In this document: positions 34,098 to 41,936 of the stretch, one piece after another
How positions within the stretch are numbered: position 1 is the first letter of the stretch
Layout: each line of letters starts with the position of its first letter
Source of the DNA: Parasegetibacter sp. NRK P23
GTDB taxonomy: Bacteria; Bacteroidota; Bacteroidia; Chitinophagales; Chitinophagaceae
Length of the DNA: 64,000 nucleotides
Assembly: GCF_023721715.1 (NCBI RefSeq)
Contig: NZ_JAMDLG010000001.1
Span: 747,889-811,888, forward strand
Direction: 5' to 3'
Translations under genes and position numbers: made by a program
The notes under the pieces: generated by a model
Database searches by the model: none
Told to the model about the DNA's origin: nothing
The model's input: the letters and a program-made list of their open reading frames with translations, nothing else

Positions 34098-36080
34098 TCA
34101 ATCCACCCAGGCGCCGTTCTCTTTCAGGAGACCGATCAGTTCTTCCACAGCGGTTTCCGTAGGCACGTTCCTTTTCACCACTTCTTTCCCTTTGTACAAC
34201 GTGATTTTTCCGGGACCGCTGCCCACATAGCCAAAATCGGCATCGGCCATTTCTCCGGGACCATTCACGATACAGCCCATGATGGCGATTTTCACCCCTT
34301 TCAGGTGGTTGGTAACCGCGCGTATCTTCGCCGTGGTTTCCTGGAGGTCAAACAATGTTCTTCCGCAGGAAGGACAGGAAATGTATTCGGTTTTTGAAAT
34401 CCGGGTCCTCGTAGCCTGGAGGATGGAGAAAGCCGTATTGTTGGTGAACTGGTGGATGTTCTTCACTTCGAGGTAAGTTCTGCCTGAAGACTGCATGGTA
34501 TCCATTTTCGCGGAAGCCCCATAGCCCAGGCAAATTCCATCGCCCAGACCATCCAGCAGCAGCGCGCCCGTTTCGGTAGCGAAGTGAATCAGGTGCTCGT
34601 CCGGGGTGATCCCGTTGCTATCCGTGATCAGCACAACGGGGTTACGGAATCCTTTGTTCATCAGTTCTATGAACATCCGTCTTACCGATTGCATGGCGTT
34701 CTGGTTGGTGGAACTCAGGCAAATCACAACGGAAGGATCGTTCCCGATTTTTTCCAGCATCGCCACATCGGGCAATGCGCCGCCATTGTAGCAATCCACC
34801 ATCACAAAATTGAGGGAGGGATGCTTCCAGGGCGCGGACACAAATCCGGATAAATCATATAAAGGAAAACATTTTCCGGAGGTATCATTTTGCGCCAGCG
34901 CTGGCGTTGTAATCACTTTAATTGTTCCCGGCAACGCGAAACCTGGCACTTTATTACCGGTATATACAAAATCGGCGGCGATATCGGCAATGGTCCATTT
35001 ATCGGTTTGGGCATCGTAATGGTACCCGATGGCTTCGAGGTTCGTGGGCTCCAGGCTTTCGATCCTGTTGAGGTCGGCTATTACAACGGGCACCTGTTTT
35101 CCGCCGATGATGTCCACTTCAAAACTATCTCTTCGCTGGTAGCTGAACGGCGAGTAGGGCATTTTTTCTATGGGCGGAACGGTGCTGCTTTCCACGCCCG
35201 GGACATATCTTTTTACGAGGTCGCGGCAAACAGGTATTTCGAACTCCGGATCTTCGGTTAAGGATACCCGTATGGTATCACCAATGCCGTCTTCGAGCAA
35301 CGCGCCTATTCCTATGGCAGATTTGATGCGCCCGTCTTCTCCATCGCCTGCTTCCGTCACCCCCAGGTGCAGCGGATAACACTCCGCGAACTCCTGGTCC
35401 ATGCGCTCCACCAGCAGGCGGTAGGCCTGTACCATAACCTGCGGGTTGCTCGACTTCATGCTCAGTACAATATTGTGGTAACTTTCATAGCGTGCGATGC
35501 GGAGGAATTCCATGGCACTTTCCACCATCCCCATGGGTGTATCGCCGTAGCGGCTCATGATGCGGTCGCTCAACGAGCCGTGGTTGGTGCCGATACGCAT
35601 GGCGGTACCGTATTCCTTACAGATTTTCACCAGCGGCGTAAACCTTTCGCGGATGCGGTCAATTTCGGCGGCGTATTCCGCGTCGGTATAATCGATCACA
35701 TCGAACTTTTTCTTATCTACGTAATTGCCGGGATTCACGCGCACTTTTTCGATGAGCCTGGCGGCGATTTCCGCCGCATTCGGTGTAAAATGAATATCAG
35801 CCACGAGGGGCACGTGACAACCTCTTTTGGCGAGTTCAGCTTTGATCACCGCGAGGTTTTCAGCCTCTTTCTTACTGGGTGCGGTGATGCGCACCATTTC
35901 AGCGCCGGCTTCCACGCAACGGAGCGTTTGCTCCACGGTGGCCAGGGTATCCATGGTATCGGTGGTGGTCATCGTCTGTACACGGATGGGATGTCCGTTG
36001 CCCAGCAGTAATCCGCCGATGTTCACTTCTTTTGTAATCAGTCTTTTATACCCGGTAAGCGAAGGTGTATATAGTTGCAT
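34098..36080 (-). CDS. ispG: 4-hydroxy-3-methylbut-2-enyl diphosphate synthase, long form
   Basis: A 660-residue iron-sulfur enzyme of the MEP isoprenoid pathway, which converts MEcPP to HMBPP. The N-terminal TIM barrel opens with VQTMTTTDTMDTLATVEQ near residue 36 and contains VADIHFTPNAAEIAA near 90. A large insertion (about residues 270-510) separates it from the C-terminal 4Fe-4S domain, where the ligands are in CPSCGRTLFDLQ and MGCIVNGPGEMADADFGYVG. This long form is typical of Bacteroidetes, Chlamydiae and plants. The start MQLYTPSLTGY is preferred over one 8 codons upstream (36104). Confidence 0.95.
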   Translation of the reverse strand: MQLYTPSLTGYKRLITKEVNIGGLLLGNGHPIRVQTMTTTDTMDTLATVEQTLRCVEAGAEMVRITAPSKKEAENLAVIKAELAKRGCHVPLVADIHFTPNAAEIAARLIEKVRVNPGNYVDKKKFDVIDYTDAEYAAEIDRIRERFTPLVKICKEYGTAMRIGTNHGSLSDRIMSRYGDTPMGMVESAMEFLRIARYESYHNIVLSMKSSNPQVMVQAYRLLVERMDQEFAECYPLHLGVTEAGDGEDGRIKSAIGIGALLEDGIGDTIRVSLTEDPEFEIPVCRDLVKRYVPGVESSTVPPIEKMPYSPFSYQRRDSFEVDIIGGKQVPVVIADLNRIESLEPTNLEAIGYHYDAQTDKWTIADIAADFVYTGNKVPGFALPGTIKVITTPALAQNDTSGKCFPLYDLSGFVSAPWKHPSLNFVMVDCYNGGALPDVAMLEKIGNDPSVVICLSSTNQNAMQSVRRMFIELMNKGFRNPVVLITDSNGITPDEHLIHFATETGALLLDGLGDGICLGYGASAKMDTMQSSGRTYLEVKNIHQFTNNTAFSILQATRTRISKTEYISCPSCGRTLFDLQETTAKIRAVTNHLKGVKIAIMGCIVNGPGEMADADFGYVGSGPGKITLYKGKEVVKRNVPTETAVEELIGLLKENGAWVD

Positions 36081-36131
36081 GTAAAATTTCCGGTTTGGGA
36101 GCACAAAGCTAGTTAAGAATAATGATGCGGT

Positions 36132-36791
36132 TTACCAATCTTTTCCGGGGCGTTCCGGGGCGGCTTTTTTCTGCTGCTGGAGCTTATCGCGCAGTTGCTT
36201 TTCCTTTTCTTCCATCGACTTCAGTTTCTGTTCCACTTCTTTCTGTGACATTTTATTTTTCTTTTGTTCTTCCTTTTTTTCCTTTTCCGGGTCTTTCGGC
36301 TCTTCTTTTTTCTTTTCCTCCTGTTGTTGCTGGTCCTGCTTTTTCTTTTCTTCCTGCTGTTTTTGTTTCAGCTCCTGGAGCGCCTTCTGCAGATTTTCGC
36401 GGGCCTGCATATCCGTAGGATCGTTCCGCAAAGCATTCTTGTACGCTTCAATAGCGGGTTCAAGTTGGTTCTGCTTGTTCATGGCCACGCCCTGGTTGTA
36501 ATACGCACGGCTTTTGTCTGCTGCAGACTTTGCTTTTTCAGCGGCCTCACCAAAGCGTTGCGCGGCTTCATCAAATTTTTCGGAGCGGTACAACGCGTTT
36601 CCCTGGTTGTAACCGGCCACCATATTGTCGGGTTTGGCCTTCAGCGCATTTTCATATGCTTCCAATGCTTTATCGAAAGCGCCCTTTCTATACAACTCGT
36701 TTCCTTTTTTAATGAGATTGTTCGGCGTGGCCGACTGTGCGGACGCGAACAATGGCAGGAAGAAAACAATCATTATGCGCCATTGTTTCAT
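36132..36791 (-). CDS. BatC-like tetratricopeptide repeat protein
   Basis: A 219-residue protein with a signal peptide (to about FASAQS), three TPR units (about residues 25-135) and a long Lys/Glu/Gln-rich coiled tail (about 140-210, for example KQKQQEEKKKQDQQQQEEKK). This fits the TPR component of Bacteroides-aerotolerance (Bat) operons, thought to scaffold envelope VWA proteins. The ATG overlaps the stop of the VWA gene by four bases. The name is by context and domain type. Confidence 0.82.
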   Translation of the reverse strand: MKQWRIMIVFFLPLFASAQSATPNNLIKKGNELYRKGAFDKALEAYENALKAKPDNMVAGYNQGNALYRSEKFDEAAQRFGEAAEKAKSAADKSRAYYNQGVAMNKQNQLEPAIEAYKNALRNDPTDMQARENLQKALQELKQKQQEEKKKQDQQQQEEKKKEEPKDPEKEKKEEQKKNKMSQKEVEQKLKSMEEKEKQLRDKLQQQKKAAPERPGKDW

Positions 36792-37822
36792 GTTGTCTGT
36801 TTTTTAGCCAGAAATACCTTGTATTTGCTGAACCGGGAAGGCATCGCGTTTACCAGGAACTCCGCCAGCAGGAAGATCGCCGCGCCCAGTACGAACCAGT
36901 AGAAGAAAGATTTGTAATTGGCCTGGCTTTTATCGCTCACTGTACGTTGTTCCAGTGTATCCAGCCGGTCGCGGAGGCCTTTCACCGCCATGTCGGTACT
37001 CACCAGTTGCACGTACTCCCCGTTTCCCGCGGCGGCAATATCACGCAATAACTGTTCATTCAGTGCAGACACCACAACATTTCCGGCTTCATCTCTTTTA
37101 AAATCGCCGGTTTCTTCATCGGGAATTTTTGCACCTTCCGTACTTCCCACGCCTACCGTGGAGATCATGACACCGTTTTCGGCCATGGCCTGCGCGGTGG
37201 CTACGGCATCGGGATCATGGTCCTCCCCATCTGTAATGAGCAGTACTGCTTTATACTTTTTTTCCTTGGGATTGAATGCGGAATTACAGAGCCTGAGCGC
37301 TTCGCCTATCACAGTTCCCTGTGTGGAAACCATTGCCGGGCTGGCGGAATTGATGTACAACCTTGCCGCTGCGAGGTCTGTGGTAAGTGGCATCTGGAAA
37401 TAAGCATGACCAGCGAAAATCACCAGTCCCACACGGTCGTTACCGAGTTCATCCAGCATTTTCGCCACCATGTGTTTGGCTTTTTCCATCCGGTTGGGTG
37501 CCACGTCCTGCGCCATCATACTTTTACTGACGTCCAGCGCCACCATCACATCCACGCCTGTCCGGGAAATATTTTCACCCCCCGATGGCTTACGGAGATT
37601 GGCGAGTGCCGCCACCAGTAGTCCGGCAGCCAGGGTAAGCAGGATATGGGAAAACGTGAATCGACGGGGAGAATCGCCGCGCAACAACGTTTTTACAAGT
37701 TCGGGGTCGCCGATCTTACGCATGGTATTCTTTTTCCAGCGTACCACGAGCCAGAACAGGAGTGTTACAAGGGGAAGCAACAGGAGCGCCCACCACCATA
37801 CCGGGTATTGAAATTCAAGCAA
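36788..37822 (-). CDS. BatB-like VWA-domain membrane protein
   Basis: A 344-residue protein with two N-terminal membrane segments (about residues 8-26 and 58-78), a von Willebrand A domain (about 88-290) and a C-terminal membrane segment (about 308-326). The MIDAS motif DxSxS is DVSKS near residue 96. The only in-frame start candidate is a TTG at 37822; the resulting MLEFQYPVWWW opening matches Bat proteins. BatA, MoxR and the DUF58 protein of full Bat operons are not adjacent. Confidence 0.84.
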   Translation of the reverse strand: MLEFQYPVWWWALLLLPLVTLLFWLVVRWKKNTMRKIGDPELVKTLLRGDSPRRFTFSHILLTLAAGLLVAALANLRKPSGGENISRTGVDVMVALDVSKSMMAQDVAPNRMEKAKHMVAKMLDELGNDRVGLVIFAGHAYFQMPLTTDLAAARLYINSASPAMVSTQGTVIGEALRLCNSAFNPKEKKYKAVLLITDGEDHDPDAVATAQAMAENGVMISTVGVGSTEGAKIPDEETGDFKRDEAGNVVVSALNEQLLRDIAAAGNGEYVQLVSTDMAVKGLRDRLDTLEQRTVSDKSQANYKSFFYWFVLGAAIFLLAEFLVNAMPSRFSKYKVFLAKKQTT

Positions 37823-37893
37823 ATGAGTGTTCTTTTAGTTCAGGCAATTTACGAATCAAACCCAATGATGGCAAAAACCGTGCAGGTTCGGGG

Positions 37894-38715
37894 TTACATT
37901 TTCCCTTCGAGGAAACCCAGTTCTTTCAGAATACCTTTCAGAATGGTCATTCTTTTGGCGGGAATATCAGCGTCCGGATTGGGATCTTCTATGTTCAACG
38001 CAAAGAAATAGGGGTGCCTGTTCTCTTCCACCCAACCTACGACCCAGGCTATGGCGTGACCATTTTCAGCGGTTCCCCAACCGGTTTTATAGGCCAGGAT
38101 ATAGTTGCTGTTGTCTTCCTGCACCATGATCTTCTGTAGTATTTTTTGCGAGCGGGGCTGAAACGGGAGCTGGTTGAAATACAGTTTCTTAACAAGCCCC
38201 AGTTGTTCATCGGCGGTGATTTTTATGGAATTGTCGAGCCAGAAGGTATCCAGGTTATCCTTTATAACAGCTTTCCCGGCACTGCCCGCATAGCCCAGCG
38301 TATCCAGGAAATGCTGCATGGTATCTTTACCGATCCTGCGTGCCAGTTCCTGGTACCAGGGTACGGCGGAATACCGGAAGGCCTGCTCCATGGTCAAATC
38401 CTGGTTCCAGTTATCGACAGCGCGGGTGACGCCATCCCATTTTATGACCATTTTTTCATCGGTTATCCGACCGGTTTCCAATCCTATCAACCCGTTCACG
38501 ATCTTGAACGTGGAGGCTGGCAGGTATGCGCTGTCGCGGAAGCGGGAGAGGTTAAACACGGTAAACGTTCCTTTTCCGTTGTCGAAAAGGCCGAAACTTC
38601 CCGTAACGCCCTGTTGCTCAAAGAATTTACCGAGGGATTTGTTCTCCGTAACATTGTTGTTGTTGCAGGCGGAGAAAAGCGTTCCCGCCACCAGCACATA
38701 GAAAAGATATTTCAT
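37894..38715 (-). CDS. Class D beta-lactamase, lipoprotein type
   Basis: A 273-residue serine beta-lactamase. The active-site STFK motif is in PASTFKIVNGLIGLE near residue 67, the SxV motif is YSAVPWYQE near residue 117, and the KTG motif is YKTGWGTAENG near residue 207. The usual YGN motif is altered to YAG in DTLGYAGSAGKA. Its signal carries a lipobox (LFSAC), implying an anchored enzyme. The ATG at 38715 is chosen because upstream codons to 38868 do not form a signal. It lies upstream of batB on the same strand, with a 71-bp gap. Spectrum cannot be predicted. Confidence 0.88.
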   Translation of the reverse strand: MKYLFYVLVAGTLFSACNNNNVTENKSLGKFFEQQGVTGSFGLFDNGKGTFTVFNLSRFRDSAYLPASTFKIVNGLIGLETGRITDEKMVIKWDGVTRAVDNWNQDLTMEQAFRYSAVPWYQELARRIGKDTMQHFLDTLGYAGSAGKAVIKDNLDTFWLDNSIKITADEQLGLVKKLYFNQLPFQPRSQKILQKIMVQEDNSNYILAYKTGWGTAENGHAIAWVVGWVEENRHPYFFALNIEDPNPDADIPAKRMTILKGILKELGFLEGKM

Positions 38716-38826
38716 GGCGCAAAGATGAGAAGAGATTGGCAATTTAAGCGGAAAGATTATGGTCCGGATCATTTTTACCCCGGCACAATTTCGCTGAAAG
38801 TGAGATTGAAGATTCAGCCATTTGGC

Positions 38827-38834
38827 TACATTTG
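38827..38834 (+). promoter_or_regulatory. Minus-7 box directly before the PhyH-like gene
   Basis: TACATTTG fits TAnnTTTG and ATTG lies 18 bp upstream. The predicted transcription start falls at about the ATG (38839), so the transcript may be leaderless or the box may be a chance match. Confidence 0.4.
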
Positions 38835-38838
38835 TTTT

Positions 38839-39768
38839 ATGTCGTTGAAAAGCTATAAACCTGTTCACTGGTTATACAACCTGCTCCACCTCGGAAAGTT
38901 GCAACACAATAAGGCGGCTTACCGGAAATACAACCTCAGCAAACCACTGGTAGGTTCCGTTTCCAGCAAAGATTTCCCCGATAAAACTTCCCGTGCCTGG
39001 CTCGACACGGGAGATTCAGCCGAACTGGCACCACAGAAAGATGGCTTTCAACATTTTTCTTCCGACATACAGAAAAGTATCCTTGAGTGGAGCAGTAATG
39101 GCTATCTTATATGGGAGCGGTGTTTTACGGAATCGCAATGTGACGCCATCAACCACGAAATAGAACGGCTCTTAAGCACGCATCAGTTAAAGTTCAAATA
39201 TGGCAACAAGTTGATGTTCGCCAACAAGAAATCTGATACCGTCCGGCAAATGGCCGAAGCCCCCGCACTTGTCCAATTACTTGAATTTCTTCTGGACCGC
39301 GAAGTATTGGCCTTTCAAACCATCAACTTTTTAAAAGGAAGCGGACAACGGGCACACTCCGACAGTATTCACATGACCACCTATCCACTCGGCTACCTGA
39401 TTGCCGCCTGGATCGCCCTGGAAGATATTTCCCACGAAAACGGGCCATTGTTTTATTACCCCGGCAGCCATAAACTTCCCTTTTTGTTGAACGGCGGATT
39501 TAATACAGGCAGTACTTTATTAAAACTCGGCAATAAAGATTACCATGATTATGAAGACGCGATAGCCGACCTGCTTACCCAACACGATTTTCCCCGGAAG
39601 GAATTCCTTGCGAAAAAAGGGGATGTACTGATCTGGCACGCCAACCTGATTCATGGCGGAGCCCCTATTCTAAACCCCGCGCTTACCCGTAAAAGTATGG
39701 TGGTGCATTATTATGCGAAGGATGTGATCAAATACCATGAAATCACGGAACGCCCTTCGTTGTTGTAA
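38839..39768 (+). CDS. Phytanoyl-CoA dioxygenase (PhyH) family protein
   Basis: A 309-residue Fe(II)/2-oxoglutarate-type oxygenase. The double-stranded beta-helix carries the HxD iron ligands in RAHSDSIHM near residue 175, the distal His in LIHGGAP near residue 275, and the 2-oxoglutarate Arg in ALTRKSMVVHYY about 12 residues later. Another block is FYYPGSHKLPF. PhyH-family enzymes hydroxylate very different substrates, so no specific function is assigned. A much longer in-frame extension exists upstream, but it runs antisense through the beta-lactamase gene. The start MSLKSYKPVHW follows the intergenic region. Confidence 0.84.
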   Translation: MSLKSYKPVHWLYNLLHLGKLQHNKAAYRKYNLSKPLVGSVSSKDFPDKTSRAWLDTGDSAELAPQKDGFQHFSSDIQKSILEWSSNGYLIWERCFTESQCDAINHEIERLLSTHQLKFKYGNKLMFANKKSDTVRQMAEAPALVQLLEFLLDREVLAFQTINFLKGSGQRAHSDSIHMTTYPLGYLIAAWIALEDISHENGPLFYYPGSHKLPFLLNGGFNTGSTLLKLGNKDYHDYEDAIADLLTQHDFPRKEFLAKKGDVLIWHANLIHGGAPILNPALTRKSMVVHYYAKDVIKYHEITERPSLL

Positions 39769-39803
39769 AAAAATGGCGGCACCCTGTAAACAGGCGCCGC
39801 CAT
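39766..39803 (-). terminator. Hairpin terminator for kbl
   Basis: ATGGCGGC (39773-39780) pairs with GCCGCCAT (39796-39803), with an inner CCTG/CAGG stem. On the minus strand it is followed by a seven-T run. It also touches the end of the convergent PhyH-like gene. Confidence 0.8.
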
Positions 39804-39825
39804 GGGAATATATATTTGTGTTCGC

Positions 39826-41013
39826 TTACTTCAATACCCCTAATTCTTTCCCAACTTTTGTAAATGCGGCAATTGCCTTTTCCAGGTGGTGCTGCTCGTG
39901 CGCGGCGCTCAGCTGAACGCGGATACGCGCCTGGCCTTTCGCCACCACAGGGAAGAAGAACCCGATCACATACACCCCTTCTTCGAGCAGTTTGGCCGCG
40001 AATTGCTGGGCCAGTACCGCTTCATACAGCATAATCGGAACAATAGGGTGATCGCCTGGTTTGATGTCGAAGCCCGCTTCCGTCATTTTGGAGCGGAAGA
40101 ATTTCGTGTTGAATTCCAGTTTATCGCGGAGTTCAGTGGTTTCGCTGAGCATATCGAGTACCGCGATGGAAGCGCCTACGATACTGGGCGCGACGGTATT
40201 GGAGAAAAGGTACGGACGGCTACGCTGGCGCAACATTTCGATAATTTCCTTTTTCCCGCTGGTGAATCCGCCGGAAGCACCGCCGAGGGCTTTTCCTAAT
40301 GTTCCGGTGATGATGTCGATGCGGCCCATCACACCACGGTATTCGTGGGTGCCACGACCTGTTTTACCGAGGAATCCGGAAGAATGACATTCATCGATCA
40401 TCACGATGGCATCGTATTGGTCGGCTAGGTCGCAGATTTTATCGAGTTGGGCGATGGTACCGTCCATGCTGAAAGAGCCGTCGGTTACGATGATGCGGCT
40501 GCGGAGGCCCTGGGTTTCCTTCAATTTGGCTTCCAGGTCTGCCATATCGTTGTGGTTGTACCGGAAACGCTGCGCCTTGCACAAACGAACACCATCTATA
40601 ATAGAGGCGTGGTTCAGGGCATCGGAGATGATCGCGTCCTGCTCGTTGAAAAGAGGTTCAAATACGCCACCGTTCGCATCGAATGCCGCGGCATATAAAA
40701 TGGTATCTTCTGTACCCAGGAACTGTGCAATCTTGGTTTCCAGTTCTTTATGAATATCCTGGGTTCCGCATATGAAACGGACACTGCTCATGCCATACCC
40801 ATGGGAATCGATTGCTTTATGGGCGGCCTCAATCACTTTGGGATGGGAAGACAGCCCGAGGTAATTGTTGGCGCAGAAATTCAGCACGGTTTTCCCGTTC
40901 ACTACAATCTCCGGCCCTTGTTCGCTGGTAATGATGCGTTCGGATTTGAACAAGCCCGCTTCGCGGATTTCTTGCAGTTCAGCTCCTATTCTTTGTACGA
41001 AATTCTGGTTCAT
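39826..41013 (-). CDS. kbl: Glycine C-acetyltransferase (2-amino-3-ketobutyrate CoA ligase)
   Basis: A 395-residue PLP enzyme that splits 2-amino-3-ketobutyrate with CoA to glycine and acetyl-CoA in threonine breakdown. The fold-type I motif with the PLP lysine is TGTLGKALGGASGGF near residue 243, with DECHSSGFLGKTGRG near 210 and NFCANNYLGLSSHP near 47. Other alpha-oxoamine synthases share these features, but overall identity to Kbl is evident (PVVAKGQARIRVQLSAAHE). No threonine dehydrogenase gene (tdh) is adjacent. Confidence 0.93.
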   Translation of the reverse strand: MNQNFVQRIGAELQEIREAGLFKSERIITSEQGPEIVVNGKTVLNFCANNYLGLSSHPKVIEAAHKAIDSHGYGMSSVRFICGTQDIHKELETKIAQFLGTEDTILYAAAFDANGGVFEPLFNEQDAIISDALNHASIIDGVRLCKAQRFRYNHNDMADLEAKLKETQGLRSRIIVTDGSFSMDGTIAQLDKICDLADQYDAIVMIDECHSSGFLGKTGRGTHEYRGVMGRIDIITGTLGKALGGASGGFTSGKKEIIEMLRQRSRPYLFSNTVAPSIVGASIAVLDMLSETTELRDKLEFNTKFFRSKMTEAGFDIKPGDHPIVPIMLYEAVLAQQFAAKLLEEGVYVIGFFFPVVAKGQARIRVQLSAAHEQHHLEKAIAAFTKVGKELGVLK

Positions 41014-41123
41014 AAACAGGTGTTTTCAACGTTAACGGCTGCAAAATAAAGCAATTACGCGTAGTAAAAATGGGATTTGAACTGTGTTAACAGGTACAAT
41101 CGATTGCTTTTCTGAAAAAATCT

Positions 41124-41148
41124 GTAACAAAAAGCCATTACCTTCGTC
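41124..41148 (+). promoter_or_regulatory. ECF-type promoter of the 65-residue gene
   Basis: GTAAC (41124-41128), 16 bp, CGTC (41145-41148). This is the general form of ECF sigma promoters and matches a second copy before the sigma gene. It ends 20 bp before the ATG at 41169. A TACCTTCG segment overlapping it (41139-41146) weakly resembles a housekeeping minus-7 box. Confidence 0.6.
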
Positions 41149-41168
41149 TAACCCTGAAAACAACGTAT

Positions 41169-41366
41169 ATGAAACGCAGGAGCGCATTAATAGCCGGAGG
41201 GATCGCGGTACTGCTGGTTTGCTGCATCTGGAGCGAGCGGCAACCACGTGAGGAAGTTATTTCCGGAGAGGAACCACAGGAACTTTCCGCCGGAAAATCA
41301 CCGTTCAGCAAAGAAGTAAAGCTGCTCCGTTCTATCGGTCATCATGTAATTTCCGCGACCCGGTAA
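41169..41366 (+). CDS. Small membrane or exported protein, likely in the ECF regulon
   Basis: A 65-residue protein with a basic start and one hydrophobic segment (SALIAGGIAVLLVCCIW, residues 5-21), followed by a charged region and a short tail. I do not recognise it. An ECF-type promoter like that of the neighbouring sigma factor gene lies directly upstream, supporting that it is a real gene and under the same control. It could be a small anti-stress protein or a regulator of the sigma module; nothing in the sequence decides. Confidence 0.55.
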   Translation: MKRRSALIAGGIAVLLVCCIWSERQPREEVISGEEPQELSAGKSPFSKEVKLLRSIGHHVISATR

Positions 41367-41383
41367 TTTTTTTTGTAGGATGC

Positions 41384-41409
41384 TGTAACATTCTCCCCGT
41401 TCACCCGTC
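41384..41409 (+). promoter_or_regulatory. ECF-type promoter of the sigma factor gene
   Basis: GTAAC (41384-41388), 17 bp, CGTC (41406-41409), 42 bp before the sigma gene start. Suggests autoregulation. Confidence 0.6.
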
Positions 41410-41450
41410 ACACTTTCAACGCACAACAATAACCAACAGGCCCACTGTTT

Positions 41451-41936
41451 ATGACGGAAAAAGACTACAATGATTGTGTAAGGCAGTATGCAGACAATGT
41501 ATACCGTTTTATACTCAAAAACCTGAAACACGAGGAAGACGCCCGCGACGTGGTGCAGTCGGCCTTTGAAAAAATGTGGCGGAACCGCGCCGAAGTGGAA
41601 GCGGATAAATGTAAGTCGTTCCTCTTTACAGTGGCCTACAACCAGATGATTGACCACCTCCGCAAAGCGAAAAGGGTGACGTTAAAAGAAGAATTCAGGG
41701 AAGATGCGCGTATTTCTTACAAAGAGGTGAACAACGCGAAGAAAATACTGGAAGAAGCGCTGGACAGGCTGAACGAAACACAACGTTCGTTGGTGATGCT
41801 GAAAGATTATGAAGGGTACAGTTACGAAGAGATCGGCCAGATCATGGGACTGTCCGACAGCCAGGTGAAAGTGTACCTCCACAGAGCGCGTCTGCAATTG
41901 AAAAATTATTTAGTTAAGCCGGAAAACGTGATATAA
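41451..41936 (+). CDS. ECF RNA polymerase sigma factor
   Basis: A 161-residue sigma-70 family factor with only regions 2 and 4. Region 2 (about residues 7-70) contains YRFILKNLKHEEDARDVVQSA and KSFLFTVAYNQMIDHLR; region 4 (about 105-155) contains RSLVMLKDYEGYSYEEIGQI and SDSQVKVYLHRARLQLK. It directs transcription of a small regulon and is probably autoregulated through the GTAAC/CGTC promoter. The next gene begins at the base after its stop codon, so the two are translated together. Confidence 0.94.
   Translation: MTEKDYNDCVRQYADNVYRFILKNLKHEEDARDVVQSAFEKMWRNRAEVEADKCKSFLFTVAYNQMIDHLRKAKRVTLKEEFREDARISYKEVNNAKKILEEALDRLNETQRSLVMLKDYEGYSYEEIGQIMGLSDSQVKVYLHRARLQLKNYLVKPENVI

Noticed and set aside
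38146-38838. N-terminal extension of the PhyH-like gene
   Set aside because: Runs antisense through the beta-lactamase gene and lacks family similarity; a start at 38839 follows the intergenic gap.
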